9,851 bases of DNA from CAIKOD01 sp035505975 (GCA_035505975.1 DATJQJ010000038.1:1-9851); one strand, 5' to 3'; shown: positions 1 through 4,903, counted from the first letter of the stretch. Numbers and translations are program-made. Notes: generated by a model from the letters alone, not told the origin.

Positions 1-69
1 GCGGCCCCGTGTGCGGGTGCTTCCCTCTTTAAGAATCAGAATTGGTTGTCCTCCAAGCTGTTGTGACAT
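1..69 (-). CDS. Thermosome subunit (group II chaperonin), 5' end only
   Basis: This is the first 23 codons of a thermosome subunit; the rest lies beyond the left edge. Reading the minus strand from the ATG at 67-69 gives MSQQLGG followed by QPILILKEGSTRTRGR. That matches the conserved thermosome N-terminus, where a Q-P-[IV]-x-[IV]-L-x-E-G-[ST]-x-R-x-x-G segment precedes the equatorial domain. The start is supported by GGTGA at 75-79, five bases upstream, and by a strong TATA box at 110-118. Thermosomes are ATP-driven cytosolic double-ring folding machines, usually heat inducible. Only the N-terminus is visible, so which paralogue this is (alpha, beta or other) cannot be told. Identification rests on recognising the N-terminal motif, not on a search. 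Confidence 0.88.
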   Translation of the reverse strand, partial: MSQQLGGQPILILKEGSTRTRGR

Positions 70-74
70 ATTTT

Positions 75-79
75 TCACC
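75..79 (-). promoter_or_regulatory. Shine-Dalgarno of the thermosome gene
   Basis: Minus-strand GGTGA lies five bases before the ATG at 69. It matches the core of the archaeal anti-SD complement (GGAGGTGA) at good spacing and fixes the start codon. Confidence 0.75.
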
Positions 80-109
80 ACTTTTAGCGATAAAATTGGT
101 TTGGGGTTC

Positions 110-118
110 TATATAAAA
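110..118 (-). promoter_or_regulatory. TATA box of the thermosome gene
   Basis: Minus-strand TTTTATATA is close to the archaeal TATA consensus. It is about 45 bases from the ATG, so transcription would start near 88-90 and leave a leader of about 20 bases that contains the GGTGA site. The element also reads as TATATAAAA on the plus strand, but no convincing gene follows there. This is the strongest promoter-like element in the left part of the window. Confidence 0.7.
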
Positions 119-146
119 GTTGTCTATTAGGGTTCTGATAAAATGA

Positions 147-227
147 CGGGACATAGTAAAGAAAATGTTCCATTATAGATCGCGGGACATGCTTGCGAGG
201 ATCTGAACCCGCGATTGGCCGGGACAC
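147..227. repeat. Three spaced CGGGACAY motifs upstream of the thermosome promoter
   Basis: CGGGACAT occurs at 147-154 and 183-190, and CGGGACAC at 220-227, so the starts are 36 and 37 bases apart. Read in the thermosome direction they are RTGTCCCG, and the nearest lies about 28 bases upstream of the TATA box. They could be sites for a regulator, but no known archaeal heat-shock operator is recognised here. Confidence 0.4.
179..215. repeat. 8-bp inverted repeat
   Basis: ATCGCGGG (179-186) and CCCGCGAT (208-215) are perfect reverse complements around a 21-base loop. The left arm overlaps the middle CGGGACAT motif. It could be an operator or the stem of an RNA hairpin. It superficially recalls a tRNA T-arm (GGTTCAGATCC on the minus strand), but no cloverleaf can be built. 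Confidence 0.45.
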
Positions 228-253
228 GCCCGCCAGATTAACAGTCGGTAGAT

Positions 254-281
254 TTAGTCATAGATCGTGCCAGCTGACTAA
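254..281. repeat. 7-bp inverted repeat
   Basis: TTAGTCA (254-260) and TGACTAA (275-281) are perfect reverse complements with a 14-base loop. It lies in the gap between the thermosome promoter and the end of the secreted-protein gene. Function is unknown and chance occurrence is possible. Confidence 0.3.
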
Positions 282-443
282 TGAGTGAAGATCCGGTAAC
301 TGGTCAAATGTTAAAAAAGAAACGATAATGCCGGCTCCTGTAAATAGTGTTTCAAGGAACAGATGTTTTATTCCATTTAACTGCTATTCAGGTATCACCG
401 GGATCTTAATTCCCACTTCCAGGAACCCCGAATGGCCCCTATT

Positions 444-452
444 TAAAAAAAT
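444..452 (-). terminator. Oligo-T terminator after the secreted-protein gene
   Basis: The minus strand carries a run of seven T (445-451) about 12 bases after the stop codon at 464. Archaeal RNA polymerase terminates at such oligo-T tracts without needing a hairpin, and none is seen. Confidence 0.55.
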
Positions 453-463
453 TAAGACCTGTA

Positions 464-1666
464 TCAGAACTCAAGAGGAATGACCTGGGGAGCGGCGACC
501 GATGAAGCCTGGGATACATAACTCATTGATTTGCTGAACCCGCTGATCAGACCACTCGCAGACGATGACTCTGAATAAACGAGATCTTCGGATTTCACAG
601 GATTCAAACTATCCGGGACCGAGTAGGGAATTTCACGAGGCGGGCCAAAACCCCCGATTGTTATTACACCCGAGGCAGTGCTTTCATTGCGTGCTTCCTG
701 CTCGTGGACTTTTATGTATGCCGATACTGATCCGATCATTGGCGAAGACTGATTTCCCGTGGTAAGACCTTCGGAATTAATGTTATAATTAAGAACTGTA
801 GGTATCGTTGCATCGGAACCGATAAAGCGGGTATCAGCCGAAGTCACTGTTGAAGTCAAGGTTGTATCAAAGGCACTTCCCGACTGTTCGATGTTACAGA
901 ATGCGGGAATTATTCCTGAATTGTCATTGGCAAACGGACAGAGAATCAAACTGGATGAATCCTGTGCCTGGGATGCACCATCGAGGAGCAGATCTTCGGT
1001 CCTGGTTGCACGACCTGTATCGATGGCAATAAACTGGATATTGGTGTTTGCCTTGATGTTGCTCTGGTCTGCTATCGTATTTGCCGTGGATAGTGCCGCT
1101 GTTTTTCCAAAGGTCTGCTGACCTGAAATACCGGAATACTGGTCATTATAGCCGGCAGTATACTGGACCTGGCCGGGGTCAAGGACCCCGGTGTGAATGC
1201 CCGGATTTGAAGATACTTGTAAATTCCAGGATCCATCTTCTGCACCCCCCGTTAAAAGATCCCCCCATGTTTCACCACCGCCACCGATTAATGGTTGGTC
1301 CATCAGCGATTGGGGTACTATGAGAGTAGTATACCAAAAGAGATAAAGTCCTTCCCCTGAGGGAGGATTTGTCGGAATTGCACTCCCTCCTGCAGCTTCA
1401 ATCTGTTGCACATCAGCCGCCTTTAACAGAAAATTATGTGACCCGGCTGTTGCAATGTATACGGTGTCAGGGTCGTTCGTCAACGTCCATGCTCCAGAAT
1501 CGGTTTCGGTTACGGTGCCCTGGGCATTGACTGAAGTCCCTGTTGCAAGACCCTGAACTTCCGGTGCGGCATAAACCCCGCTGTCTGCGAAGGCGATTCC
1601 GAAACATGCGATCATCAATGCGGCTGTGATAACGAAAATGAGCCCGATTTGAATCTTTCTCCTCAC
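464..1666 (-). CDS. Secreted protein of unknown function, 400 aa
   Basis: The family is not recognised. Residues 1-27 form a clear Sec signal peptide: basic MRRK, a hydrophobic core to about residue 25, then an AFA-D cleavage-like site. The rest is Ser/Thr/Gly/Asn-rich with many short hydrophobic stretches, as in beta-rich extracellular proteins. There are two Cys in the mature part (243 and 257), which could form a disulfide, and two sequons (N305-Q-S and N327-E-S). No C-terminal membrane helix, PGF-type sorting signal or lipobox is present, so release to the medium or attachment to the S-layer is likely. The start is GTG at 1664-1666 with an AGAAGGGA ribosome-site-like stretch a few bases upstream. 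The gene stands alone with its own oligo-T terminator. That it is secreted is well supported; its role is not. Confidence 0.82.
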   Translation of the reverse strand: MRRKIQIGLIFVITAALMIACFGIAFADSGVYAAPEVQGLATGTSVNAQGTVTETDSGAWTLTNDPDTVYIATAGSHNFLLKAADVQQIEAAGGSAIPTNPPSGEGLYLFWYTTLIVPQSLMDQPLIGGGGETWGDLLTGGAEDGSWNLQVSSNPGIHTGVLDPGQVQYTAGYNDQYSGISGQQTFGKTAALSTANTIADQSNIKANTNIQFIAIDTGRATRTEDLLLDGASQAQDSSSLILCPFANDNSGIIPAFCNIEQSGSAFDTTLTSTVTSADTRFIGSDATIPTVLNYNINSEGLTTGNQSSPMIGSVSAYIKVHEQEARNESTASGVITIGGFGPPREIPYSVPDSLNPVKSEDLVYSESSSASGLISGFSKSMSYVSQASSVAAPQVIPLEF

Positions 1667-1679
1667 TGATATCCCTTCT

Positions 1680-1700
1680 ACAATAGATGAATGCTATTGT
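1680..1700. repeat. 7-bp inverted repeat just upstream of the secreted-protein gene
   Basis: ACAATAG (1680-1686) and CTATTGT (1694-1700) are perfect reverse complements with a 7-base loop. They lie 14 bases before the GTG start, directly downstream of a TATA-like sequence. The position suits either a repressor site over the transcription start or a hairpin in the mRNA leader next to the ribosome binding site. Confidence 0.5.
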
Positions 1701-1702
1701 TC

Positions 1703-1711
1703 TGATATAAC
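1703..1711 (-). promoter_or_regulatory. Candidate TATA box of the secreted-protein gene
   Basis: Minus-strand GTTATATCA lies about 40 bases before the GTG start, so transcription would begin near 1680, within the ACAATAG/CTATTGT inverted repeat. It is a moderate match only; a better TATA-like core lies further upstream at 1809-1815. Confidence 0.35.
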
Positions 1712-1739
1712 CATGTTAAAACATTCGCTTTTTTTCAGG

Positions 1740-1876
1740 GTTGAAAAAATTGAAGTGTTCAACGGGAGTTCAATGCGTCAACCAACCGGGACGTATGGAT
1801 CGGGTGACGTTTATATCACCCAACTTGGCGACCGCAGGACCAATCGCTGATATGGTTGAACAACCGGAGATTCAAC
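1740..1876. promoter_or_regulatory. Operator-like set of inverted repeats in the intergenic region
   Basis: GTTGAA-N12-TTCAAC (1740-1763) and GTTGAA-N10-TTCAAC (1855-1876) have the same arms. They flank GGGTGA-N8-TCACCC (1802-1821), whose spacer CGTTTATA forms a TATA-like core on both strands. The three centres are about 60 and 54 bases apart. Most of the 1667-1933 gap has no convincing gene, so this symmetric arrangement may be a promoter with paired operator sites for the secreted-protein gene, for a tiny plus-strand ORF, or for both. No regulator is identified. Confidence 0.4.
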
Positions 1877-1947
1877 AGAACCTGATTTTTTATTCTGAGG
1901 ATCAGAACATTGTATCAGATTATAAAAAATCAATTATTGCTTTATGA
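1852..1947 (+). CDS. Possible 31-residue ORF, weak
   Basis: An ATG at 1852 opens a 31-codon frame (starting MVEQPEIQQN, ending in TGA at 1945-1947). It follows the TATA-like TTTATATC at 1810-1817 at a distance that would give a leader of about 12 bases. The peptide is polar and resembles nothing recognised. No good ribosome binding site is present, and the 3' end overlaps the end of the convergent membrane-protein gene by 14 bases. It is listed only as a candidate. Confidence 0.15.
   Translation: MVEQPEIQQNLIFYSEDQNIVSDYKKSIIAL
1923..1930 (-). terminator. Oligo-T terminator after the 65-residue membrane protein gene
   Basis: Six T on the minus strand (1924-1929), four bases past the stop codon at 1934-1936, in an AT-rich context. 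This suits archaeal oligo-T termination. Confidence 0.5.
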
Positions 1948-2131
1948 GGCGTTTCCTGAAAACAAGTGCTACGATTACGATAACTACAGAAACACCAAAC
2001 ATGATCCAGTCATAATTATACTGGTTCTGGCGAAAGTAAATCTTGTACAAATTAAGCAGAGCCATTACTCCAACTCCTATCCAGAAACCCACTCCCAGAT
2101 AAAAAGCTGCCAATTTTTTCCTTATTTCCAT
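1934..2131 (-). CDS. Small two-helix membrane protein, 65 aa
   Basis: A hypothetical protein with no recognised family. Two hydrophobic segments (about residues 7-28 and 42-58) are joined by a short loop with aromatic and polar residues (YFRQNQYNYDW), and both ends are basic (MEIRKK and RKRLIKQ). By the positive-inside rule both ends would face the cytoplasm. There are two possible ATG starts, at 2135-2137 and 2129-2131. The second is chosen because the GGTGA at 2139-2143 stands seven bases before it, while it almost abuts the first. A TATA-like ATTTATA lies at 2168-2174. The gene has its own promoter and oligo-T terminator, so it looks monocistronic. Confidence 0.6.
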   Translation of the reverse strand: MEIRKKLAAFYLGVGFWIGVGVMALLNLYKIYFRQNQYNYDWIMFGVSVVIVIVALVFRKRLIKQ

Positions 2132-2167
2132 TAACATGTCACCAAAATAGGATGCAGCAATCCGGGT

Positions 2168-2174
2168 ATAAATT
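2168..2174 (-). promoter_or_regulatory. TATA box of the 65-residue membrane protein gene
   Basis: Minus-strand ATTTATA within an AT-rich run, about 40 bases upstream of the ATG at 2131. Predicted transcription start is near 2145, which keeps the GGTGA site inside a short leader. Confidence 0.45.
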
Positions 2175-2186
2175 ATTTCGTTACTT

Positions 2187-2220
2187 GGTTCTGCCAGGTT
2201 GTCAGATGTTTGGCAGACCC
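2187..2220. repeat. Hairpin-forming inverted repeat
   Basis: TCTGCCA (2190-2196) pairs with TGGCAGA (2211-2217). Beyond one mismatch, GG (2187-2188) pairs with CC (2219-2220). The loop is 14 bases. It lies just upstream of the TATA box at 2168-2174, so it may be an activator or repressor site or a separate small structured RNA. Confidence 0.4.
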
Positions 2221-2295
2221 ATCAAGGAGTATCAAAAAACGTATGGTGGTACATATGATAGTTAACGATTGGCTGGAAATTTGAGCGACTTCGAG

Positions 2296-2322
2296 AACGG
2301 TTGTGAGGATCTTCTCACCGTT
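2296..2322. terminator. Bulged hairpin over the stop codon of the TPR gene
   Basis: AACGGT (2296-2301) pairs with ACCGTT (2317-2322), and GAG (2305-2307) with CTC (2314-2316), with a 3-base bulge and a 6-base loop. The structure spans the TGA stop of the TPR gene at 2315-2317. No oligo-T follows, so it may be a 3' stability or processing element more than a terminator. Confidence 0.3.
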
Positions 2323-2761
2323 GTTTCCAGACAATTCTCCCAAGAAAAATCAGCGCCGAAATCAATCCCACGAGAATCGTATCGACCCAGTCGATATTCC
2401 CAAGCAGCTCGTAGGTCAGGATCATGATCACACACCCGGACAGGAATGCAACCATTAATCCGATCGAAAGGATCCTTACCGGAGAAAATGCGGGGTGCAT
2501 TTTCAGTCGTTTTCCACTGCCCGGGTTATTTTTCTGCCTGATGATCTCACCGCGGATCCTGCGTTCCTCCCGGAAACACCTGGCGGATTCATCATGCTTT
2601 TCGAGGTTCTCATAAGAAACACCCATACAATGCCAGGCATCGGGATTTTCCGCGTTCAGTTCGATTGCCTTCGCATAGCATGAAACTGCCCCGGCGTAGT
2701 CGTGCATTTTGAACGACTTGTCGCCCATCATTTTCCAGTATCCGGGGGTTCCGATGTGCAT
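2315..2761 (-). CDS. TPR-repeat protein with two C-terminal membrane helices, 148 aa
   Basis: Two tetratricopeptide repeats are readable at about residues 7-40 and 41-74. Both show the usual W/Y..G..[YF]....Y..A...Y..A[IL].[LN]-type spacing, for example DYAGAVSCYAKAIELNAENP, then AWHCMGVSYENLEKHDESAR. A basic linker (about 75-95) leads to two hydrophobic helices (about 96-118 and 124-145) and the C-terminal end WKQR. TPRs bind partner proteins, so this is probably a membrane-anchored adaptor with its TPR domain in the cytoplasm; no signal peptide is seen. Two repeats are fewer than a stable TPR superhelix usually has, so it may pair with itself or a partner. The start is ATG at 2759-2761; an ATG at codon 11 is an alternative. 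It is not obviously in an operon with its neighbours. The partner is unknown. Confidence 0.78.
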   Translation of the reverse strand: MHIGTPGYWKMMGDKSFKMHDYAGAVSCYAKAIELNAENPDAWHCMGVSYENLEKHDESARCFREERRIRGEIIRQKNNPGSGKRLKMHPAFSPVRILSIGLMVAFLSGCVIMILTYELLGNIDWVDTILVGLISALIFLGRIVWKQR

Positions 2762-2788
2762 GACCAGGTACCTGTTGGGATGATAGTA

Positions 2789-2797
2789 TGGTATATC
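2789..2797 (-). promoter_or_regulatory. Candidate TATA box of the TPR gene
   Basis: Minus-strand TGATATACC about 30 bases upstream of the ATG at 2761. The predicted transcript would have a very short leader. Confidence 0.35.
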
Positions 2798-2920
2798 AAG
2801 TCAAAATAGTGCGCAAACAACCATTACCAGCCGCAATTCCCTGATATATCCCGGCCAGCCACGATAGGATCTGATGAAGAAAAAGTTGTGGGAAATCAAA
2901 TAATTCCGGTATGTTCCCTG

Positions 2921-2937
2921 TCCGGTTAATAACCGGA
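2921..2937. terminator. Near-perfect palindrome over the stop codon of the repeat lipoprotein
   Basis: TCCGGTTA (2921-2928) and TAACCGGA (2930-2937) are reverse complements around one base. As RNA this gives a 6-bp stem with a 5-base loop. It contains the TAA stop (2926-2928) and is followed on the minus strand by an AT-rich stretch (AATTATTTGATTT), so it may act in termination or 3'-end protection. Confidence 0.45.
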
Positions 2938-3285
2938 TTTTGCCGTTGTGGCTGTCGGAACGGCTGTTGCATTCGCGATCTTATCTTTTACGGCGCTGGC
3001 ATTCGTGACATTACCAATCGCTGCAGTGGCATTGGTGATGTCAGCCTTAACCGCACTCGCATTCGTGAGGTTCGTCTTTACAATACTTGCATTCGTCGTT
3101 ACGTTTGCCATGGGGGTTACATTCGTTACCGGCGCTGCCGTTGTCGGAACAGCAGTGACTGCGGGTGTGGCAACTGCCGTCGCTGCTGTGGTCGTGACCG
3201 GTGTCGTGGTCGGTGTCGTACATCCTGCAATTAATACGCCTGCCATGCAGAAACAGGCAAGGATAAGTAACATTTCTTTTCTCAT
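2926..3285 (-). CDS. Lipoprotein with tandem decapeptide N-glycosylation repeats, 119 aa
   Basis: The family is not recognised, but the structure is clear. Residues 1-22 are a lipoprotein signal with lipobox LIAGC, so Cys22 would carry the lipid anchor on the outer face of the membrane. Residues 23-53 are a Thr/Pro/Ala/Val linker typical of an O-glycosylated stalk. From residue 54 to 113 there are six 10-residue units in register, for example TNASIVKTNL, TNASAVKADI, TNATAAIGNV and TNASAVKDKI. Each has Asn at position 2 in an N-x-S/T sequon (N55, 65, 75, 85, 95, 105), and further sequons occur at N61, N72 and N92. No catalytic domain exists. It is probably a heavily glycosylated surface stalk or spacer. 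The start ATG at 3283-3285 has GGATGA just upstream; candidate TATA sequences lie at 3315-3345. Confidence 0.8.
   Translation of the reverse strand: MRKEMLLILACFCMAGVLIAGCTTPTTTPVTTTAATAVATPAVTAVPTTAAPVTNVTPMANVTTNASIVKTNLTNASAVKADITNATAAIGNVTNASAVKDKIANATAVPTATTAKSGY
2947..3126 (-). repeat. Six 30-bp tandem units inside the lipoprotein gene
   Basis: On the plus strand a GCATTCGTGA-like 10-mer (the T-N-A codon block) recurs exactly every 30 bases, at 2969, 2999, 3029, 3059, 3089 and, diverged, 3119. The spacing is exact while the rest of each unit varies, which fits ancient duplication with selection on the sequon. Such repeats can change copy number by recombination or slippage. Confidence 0.8.
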
Positions 3286-3334
3286 TTCATCCAGCTCTTG
3301 CCCTTAATTGGGGTAAAATTATACTAATTAATCC

Positions 3335-3345
3335 GATATTTATGC
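3335..3345 (-). promoter_or_regulatory. Candidate TATA box of the repeat lipoprotein gene
   Basis: Minus-strand GCATAAATATC about 55 bases upstream of the ATG at 3285, giving a predicted start near 3312. A second candidate, GTATAATTT, lies nearer at about 3316-3324. The whole 3308-3360 stretch is AT-rich, so the choice between them is uncertain. Confidence 0.35.
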
Positions 3346-3495
3346 ATTGTTAAATTTTCATAAAATCCCTGATCATCCCGCGAATAACGAATGCGATGCA
3401 TCGTAGCCGTTGGAACAATTGCATCGATTTCCTGCCGGGAAGGGCCGGGACGCTATTGGGGTCCCTACAGATCGCCAGGGTCGTACGCCGCAGAA

Positions 3496-3510
3496 AATAA
3501 TACCAGAACA
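3496..3510 (-). terminator. T-rich tract after the 77-residue gene
   Basis: The minus strand reads TGGTATTATTTTCTG about 35 bases past the stop at 3544. It is a plausible archaeal T-rich termination region. The surrounding 3361-3543 stretch contains no gene I can support. Confidence 0.3.
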
Positions 3511-3543
3511 GCCGGGCTTATGGGTTGCGGGTACCGGGTCCTG

Positions 3544-3777
3544 TCACATTCCCAAGAATTTCATGATCCCGTAAACCAGGAAAGCAGGCCAGAGGATCGC
3601 TTTGATCACGCCGGTAATGCCGCCCAGAATGCTGGTTGCCGTGGAAAGATAGTACACCAGTGCACCGAGGAAGCCCAATCCGTATATCGCGCCTCCGCAT
3701 CCGTGACAATGCATGTGTTTTTTCCAGTTGCATCCAAGCCAGTCTTTTGTTCCCTGTTCGCACGGTTCGTTATCCAT
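3544..3777 (-). CDS. Cys/His-rich small membrane protein, 77 aa
   Basis: It resembles small uncharacterised proteins of archaea and bacteria that combine a Cys-rich N-terminus with a Y-G-L-G-F-[LI]-G-A helix and a K-A-[IL]-x-W-P-A-F-L-V helix; no function is known to me. Here the N-terminal 29 residues hold C6, C16, H21, H23, C24, H25 and C27, enough ligands for one metal site. Two membrane helices follow (about 30-47 and 51-74), linked by a short Ser/Thr/Gly turn. The start is ATG at 3775-3777 with GGGTTGAT eight bases upstream, and an AT-rich TATA-like TTAAAATAG about 37 bases upstream. It appears monocistronic. A metal-binding role is an inference from the residues only. Confidence 0.75.
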   Translation of the reverse strand: MDNEPCEQGTKDWLGCNWKKHMHCHGCGGAIYGLGFLGALVYYLSTATSILGGITGVIKAILWPAFLVYGIMKFLGM

Positions 3778-3964
3778 TGTTTATCAACCCATTGGTTATC
3801 ATGGCGTAACTATTTTAATTGCTTCGCTCACGTGCCGGGTTGCAGGAAAAATAACAGGTGGAATGACTAAGGACGCCCACGACGTTTCCTGCCGGTATGG
3901 TACCGAATGAGGGTGCCGGGGGGACTCCCCAGGTCAGGCCCTTACTCCTGCCCCGGAAACCGAT

Positions 3965-4903
3965 TCATCCGAACATGAACGTTACCGAAGCCTCGGCCAT
4001 GCCGGGTCCGTCGTGCCCGACCCCGGGAACGGTATGGTATTCCCAGTTCAGCGGCACCTTCAGACGCAGCGCTTCGGCTTGTGCGGTCTTATAATAAAAC
4101 AACGCCCGTTCGAACCGCGTCTTTCCCTGTGCCTCGGCAGCCGGAAAGTTTGCCAGGGCGCTGTCATTCGGGTTGGTGTCGGCCTCTCCGGACATGATGA
4201 TTAATTTACGGCTGAAAACAACGGGCAGGTCCTGCTCGGGGAGGGGGGAATTTCCAAGGCCCATCTCGTAATAGGGGATCGAGAACACGGGAAGGTCGTA
4301 CACGCCGGCGTTTGCCGCCACTGCCCGGCTGTATCTGGCGTCCGGTAAGAACGTAACCATGCGGTGGACGAACTGCCCGCCTGCACTATGACCCCAGAGC
4401 AGGTAGGTCGTCTGTCTTCCCCCGGTCATCCCTTTTATGGCATCGAAGAGATGTTCTATCGCACTATAGGTCCAGTTTGATTCAGGATTGAGGTTGCCAT
4501 GAAGGTCGTACATGTTTCCCCCGATATACATGTTGTCGCCGGGGTAGTACTGGTTCGAAAATTCGGGCGAGACGATAAGGCACGAATAGTGTTCGGCAAG
4601 CGGGATCCAGATGTCGCGTATCGTCTCCCCGTTACGGTCGGCACCGGCCATGACCATCACTATTGGTCCCGATTCATTCCAGGCGGCCGGGCGGTACAGG
4701 TACACCGTGATCGGGCGGTCGACATCACCACGGAGGTCGTTGAAGATAAAGTGGCTCGGTCCGTGAGGTATGACCGGGCCTGCCTGGCTGACAGGCTGAG
4801 GAGTGCTCACCTCTTTCTGATCGGAGGGCCCGGAACACCCGCACGACACACATGCAAGCAGGAGCACAACCATAAGAACCTGAATAGTCCCGGGTTTCAT
4901 CAT
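3965..4903 (-). CDS. Alpha/beta-hydrolase lipoprotein (esterase-like), 312 aa
   Basis: A serine hydrolase of the alpha/beta fold, exported. The nucleophile elbow is G-H-S-A-G-G (Ser173); the likely acid is Asp242 in SGEADTNPND, and the base is His297 in GVGHDG. An early strand and loop IVMVMAGADRNG would supply the oxyanion hole. The layout recalls PHB-depolymerase or feruloyl-esterase-like proteins, but the substrate cannot be read from sequence. The N-terminus is a signal peptide (MMKPGTIQ, then a VVLLLACVSCGC core) with several Cys (18, 21, 23), one of which may be a lipidation site. The frame extends upstream to a TTG at 4927, but the ATG pair at 4898-4903 puts the signal peptide exactly at the start, so 4903 was chosen. 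No clear ribosome binding site is seen. It is divergent from the 61-residue gene. Hydrolase fold: confident; activity: unknown. Confidence 0.85.
   Translation of the reverse strand: MMKPGTIQVLMVVLLLACVSCGCSGPSDQKEVSTPQPVSQAGPVIPHGPSHFIFNDLRGDVDRPITVYLYRPAAWNESGPIVMVMAGADRNGETIRDIWIPLAEHYSCLIVSPEFSNQYYPGDNMYIGGNMYDLHGNLNPESNWTYSAIEHLFDAIKGMTGGRQTTYLLWGHSAGGQFVHRMVTFLPDARYSRAVAANAGVYDLPVFSIPYYEMGLGNSPLPEQDLPVVFSRKLIIMSGEADTNPNDSALANFPAAEAQGKTRFERALFYYKTAQAEALRLKVPLNWEYHTVPGVGHDGPGMAEASVTFMFG

Larger units (their letters stand above)
120..443. other. Non-coding stretch between the thermosome promoter and the secreted-protein terminator
   Basis: About 320 AT-rich bases. Both strands were checked and every frame is broken into very short pieces. 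The longest are an 11-codon ORF at 143-178 (plus) and a 29-codon minus ORF that runs into the thermosome promoter; neither has a ribosome binding site or a recognisable sequence. The only structure seen is the repeated CGGGACAY motif and the two inverted repeats listed separately. Confidence 0.55.

Noticed and set aside
143..178. 11-codon plus-strand ORF after a TATATAAAA element
   Set aside because: The TATA element is better explained as the minus-strand thermosome promoter; the ORF is too short and has no ribosome site.
179..215. Possible tRNA gene, from a T-loop-like GGTTCAGATCC
   Set aside because: No acceptor, D or anticodon arms can be paired around it.
147..227. Possible CRISPR remnant, from 36-37-base spacing of a repeat
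   Set aside because: The repeated unit is only 8 bases, far below CRISPR repeat length, and the sequence between copies does not resemble repeat-spacer structure.
565..1323. Several plus-strand frames of 60-80 codons
   Set aside because: All are antisense to the secreted-protein gene, which has a signal peptide, terminator and continuous 400-codon frame.
1741..1947. 68-codon plus-strand frame starting at TTG
   Set aside because: The start is weak, the frame runs through the inverted-repeat array and there is no ribosome site. Only the last 31 codons from the ATG at 1852 were kept as a low-confidence candidate.
2948..3307. 119-codon plus-strand frame encoding a very hydrophobic, repetitive peptide
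   Set aside because: It is the antisense image of the decapeptide repeats in the lipoprotein gene; Asn/Ala/Thr codons read backwards give Val/Ala/Phe. The minus-strand reading has a lipobox and in-register sequons.
3391..3870. 159-codon plus-strand frame
   Set aside because: It covers the 77-residue gene on the opposite strand and shows no recognisable domain; its N-terminal part lies in the upstream gap and has Arg/Gly/Ser-rich noise-like composition.
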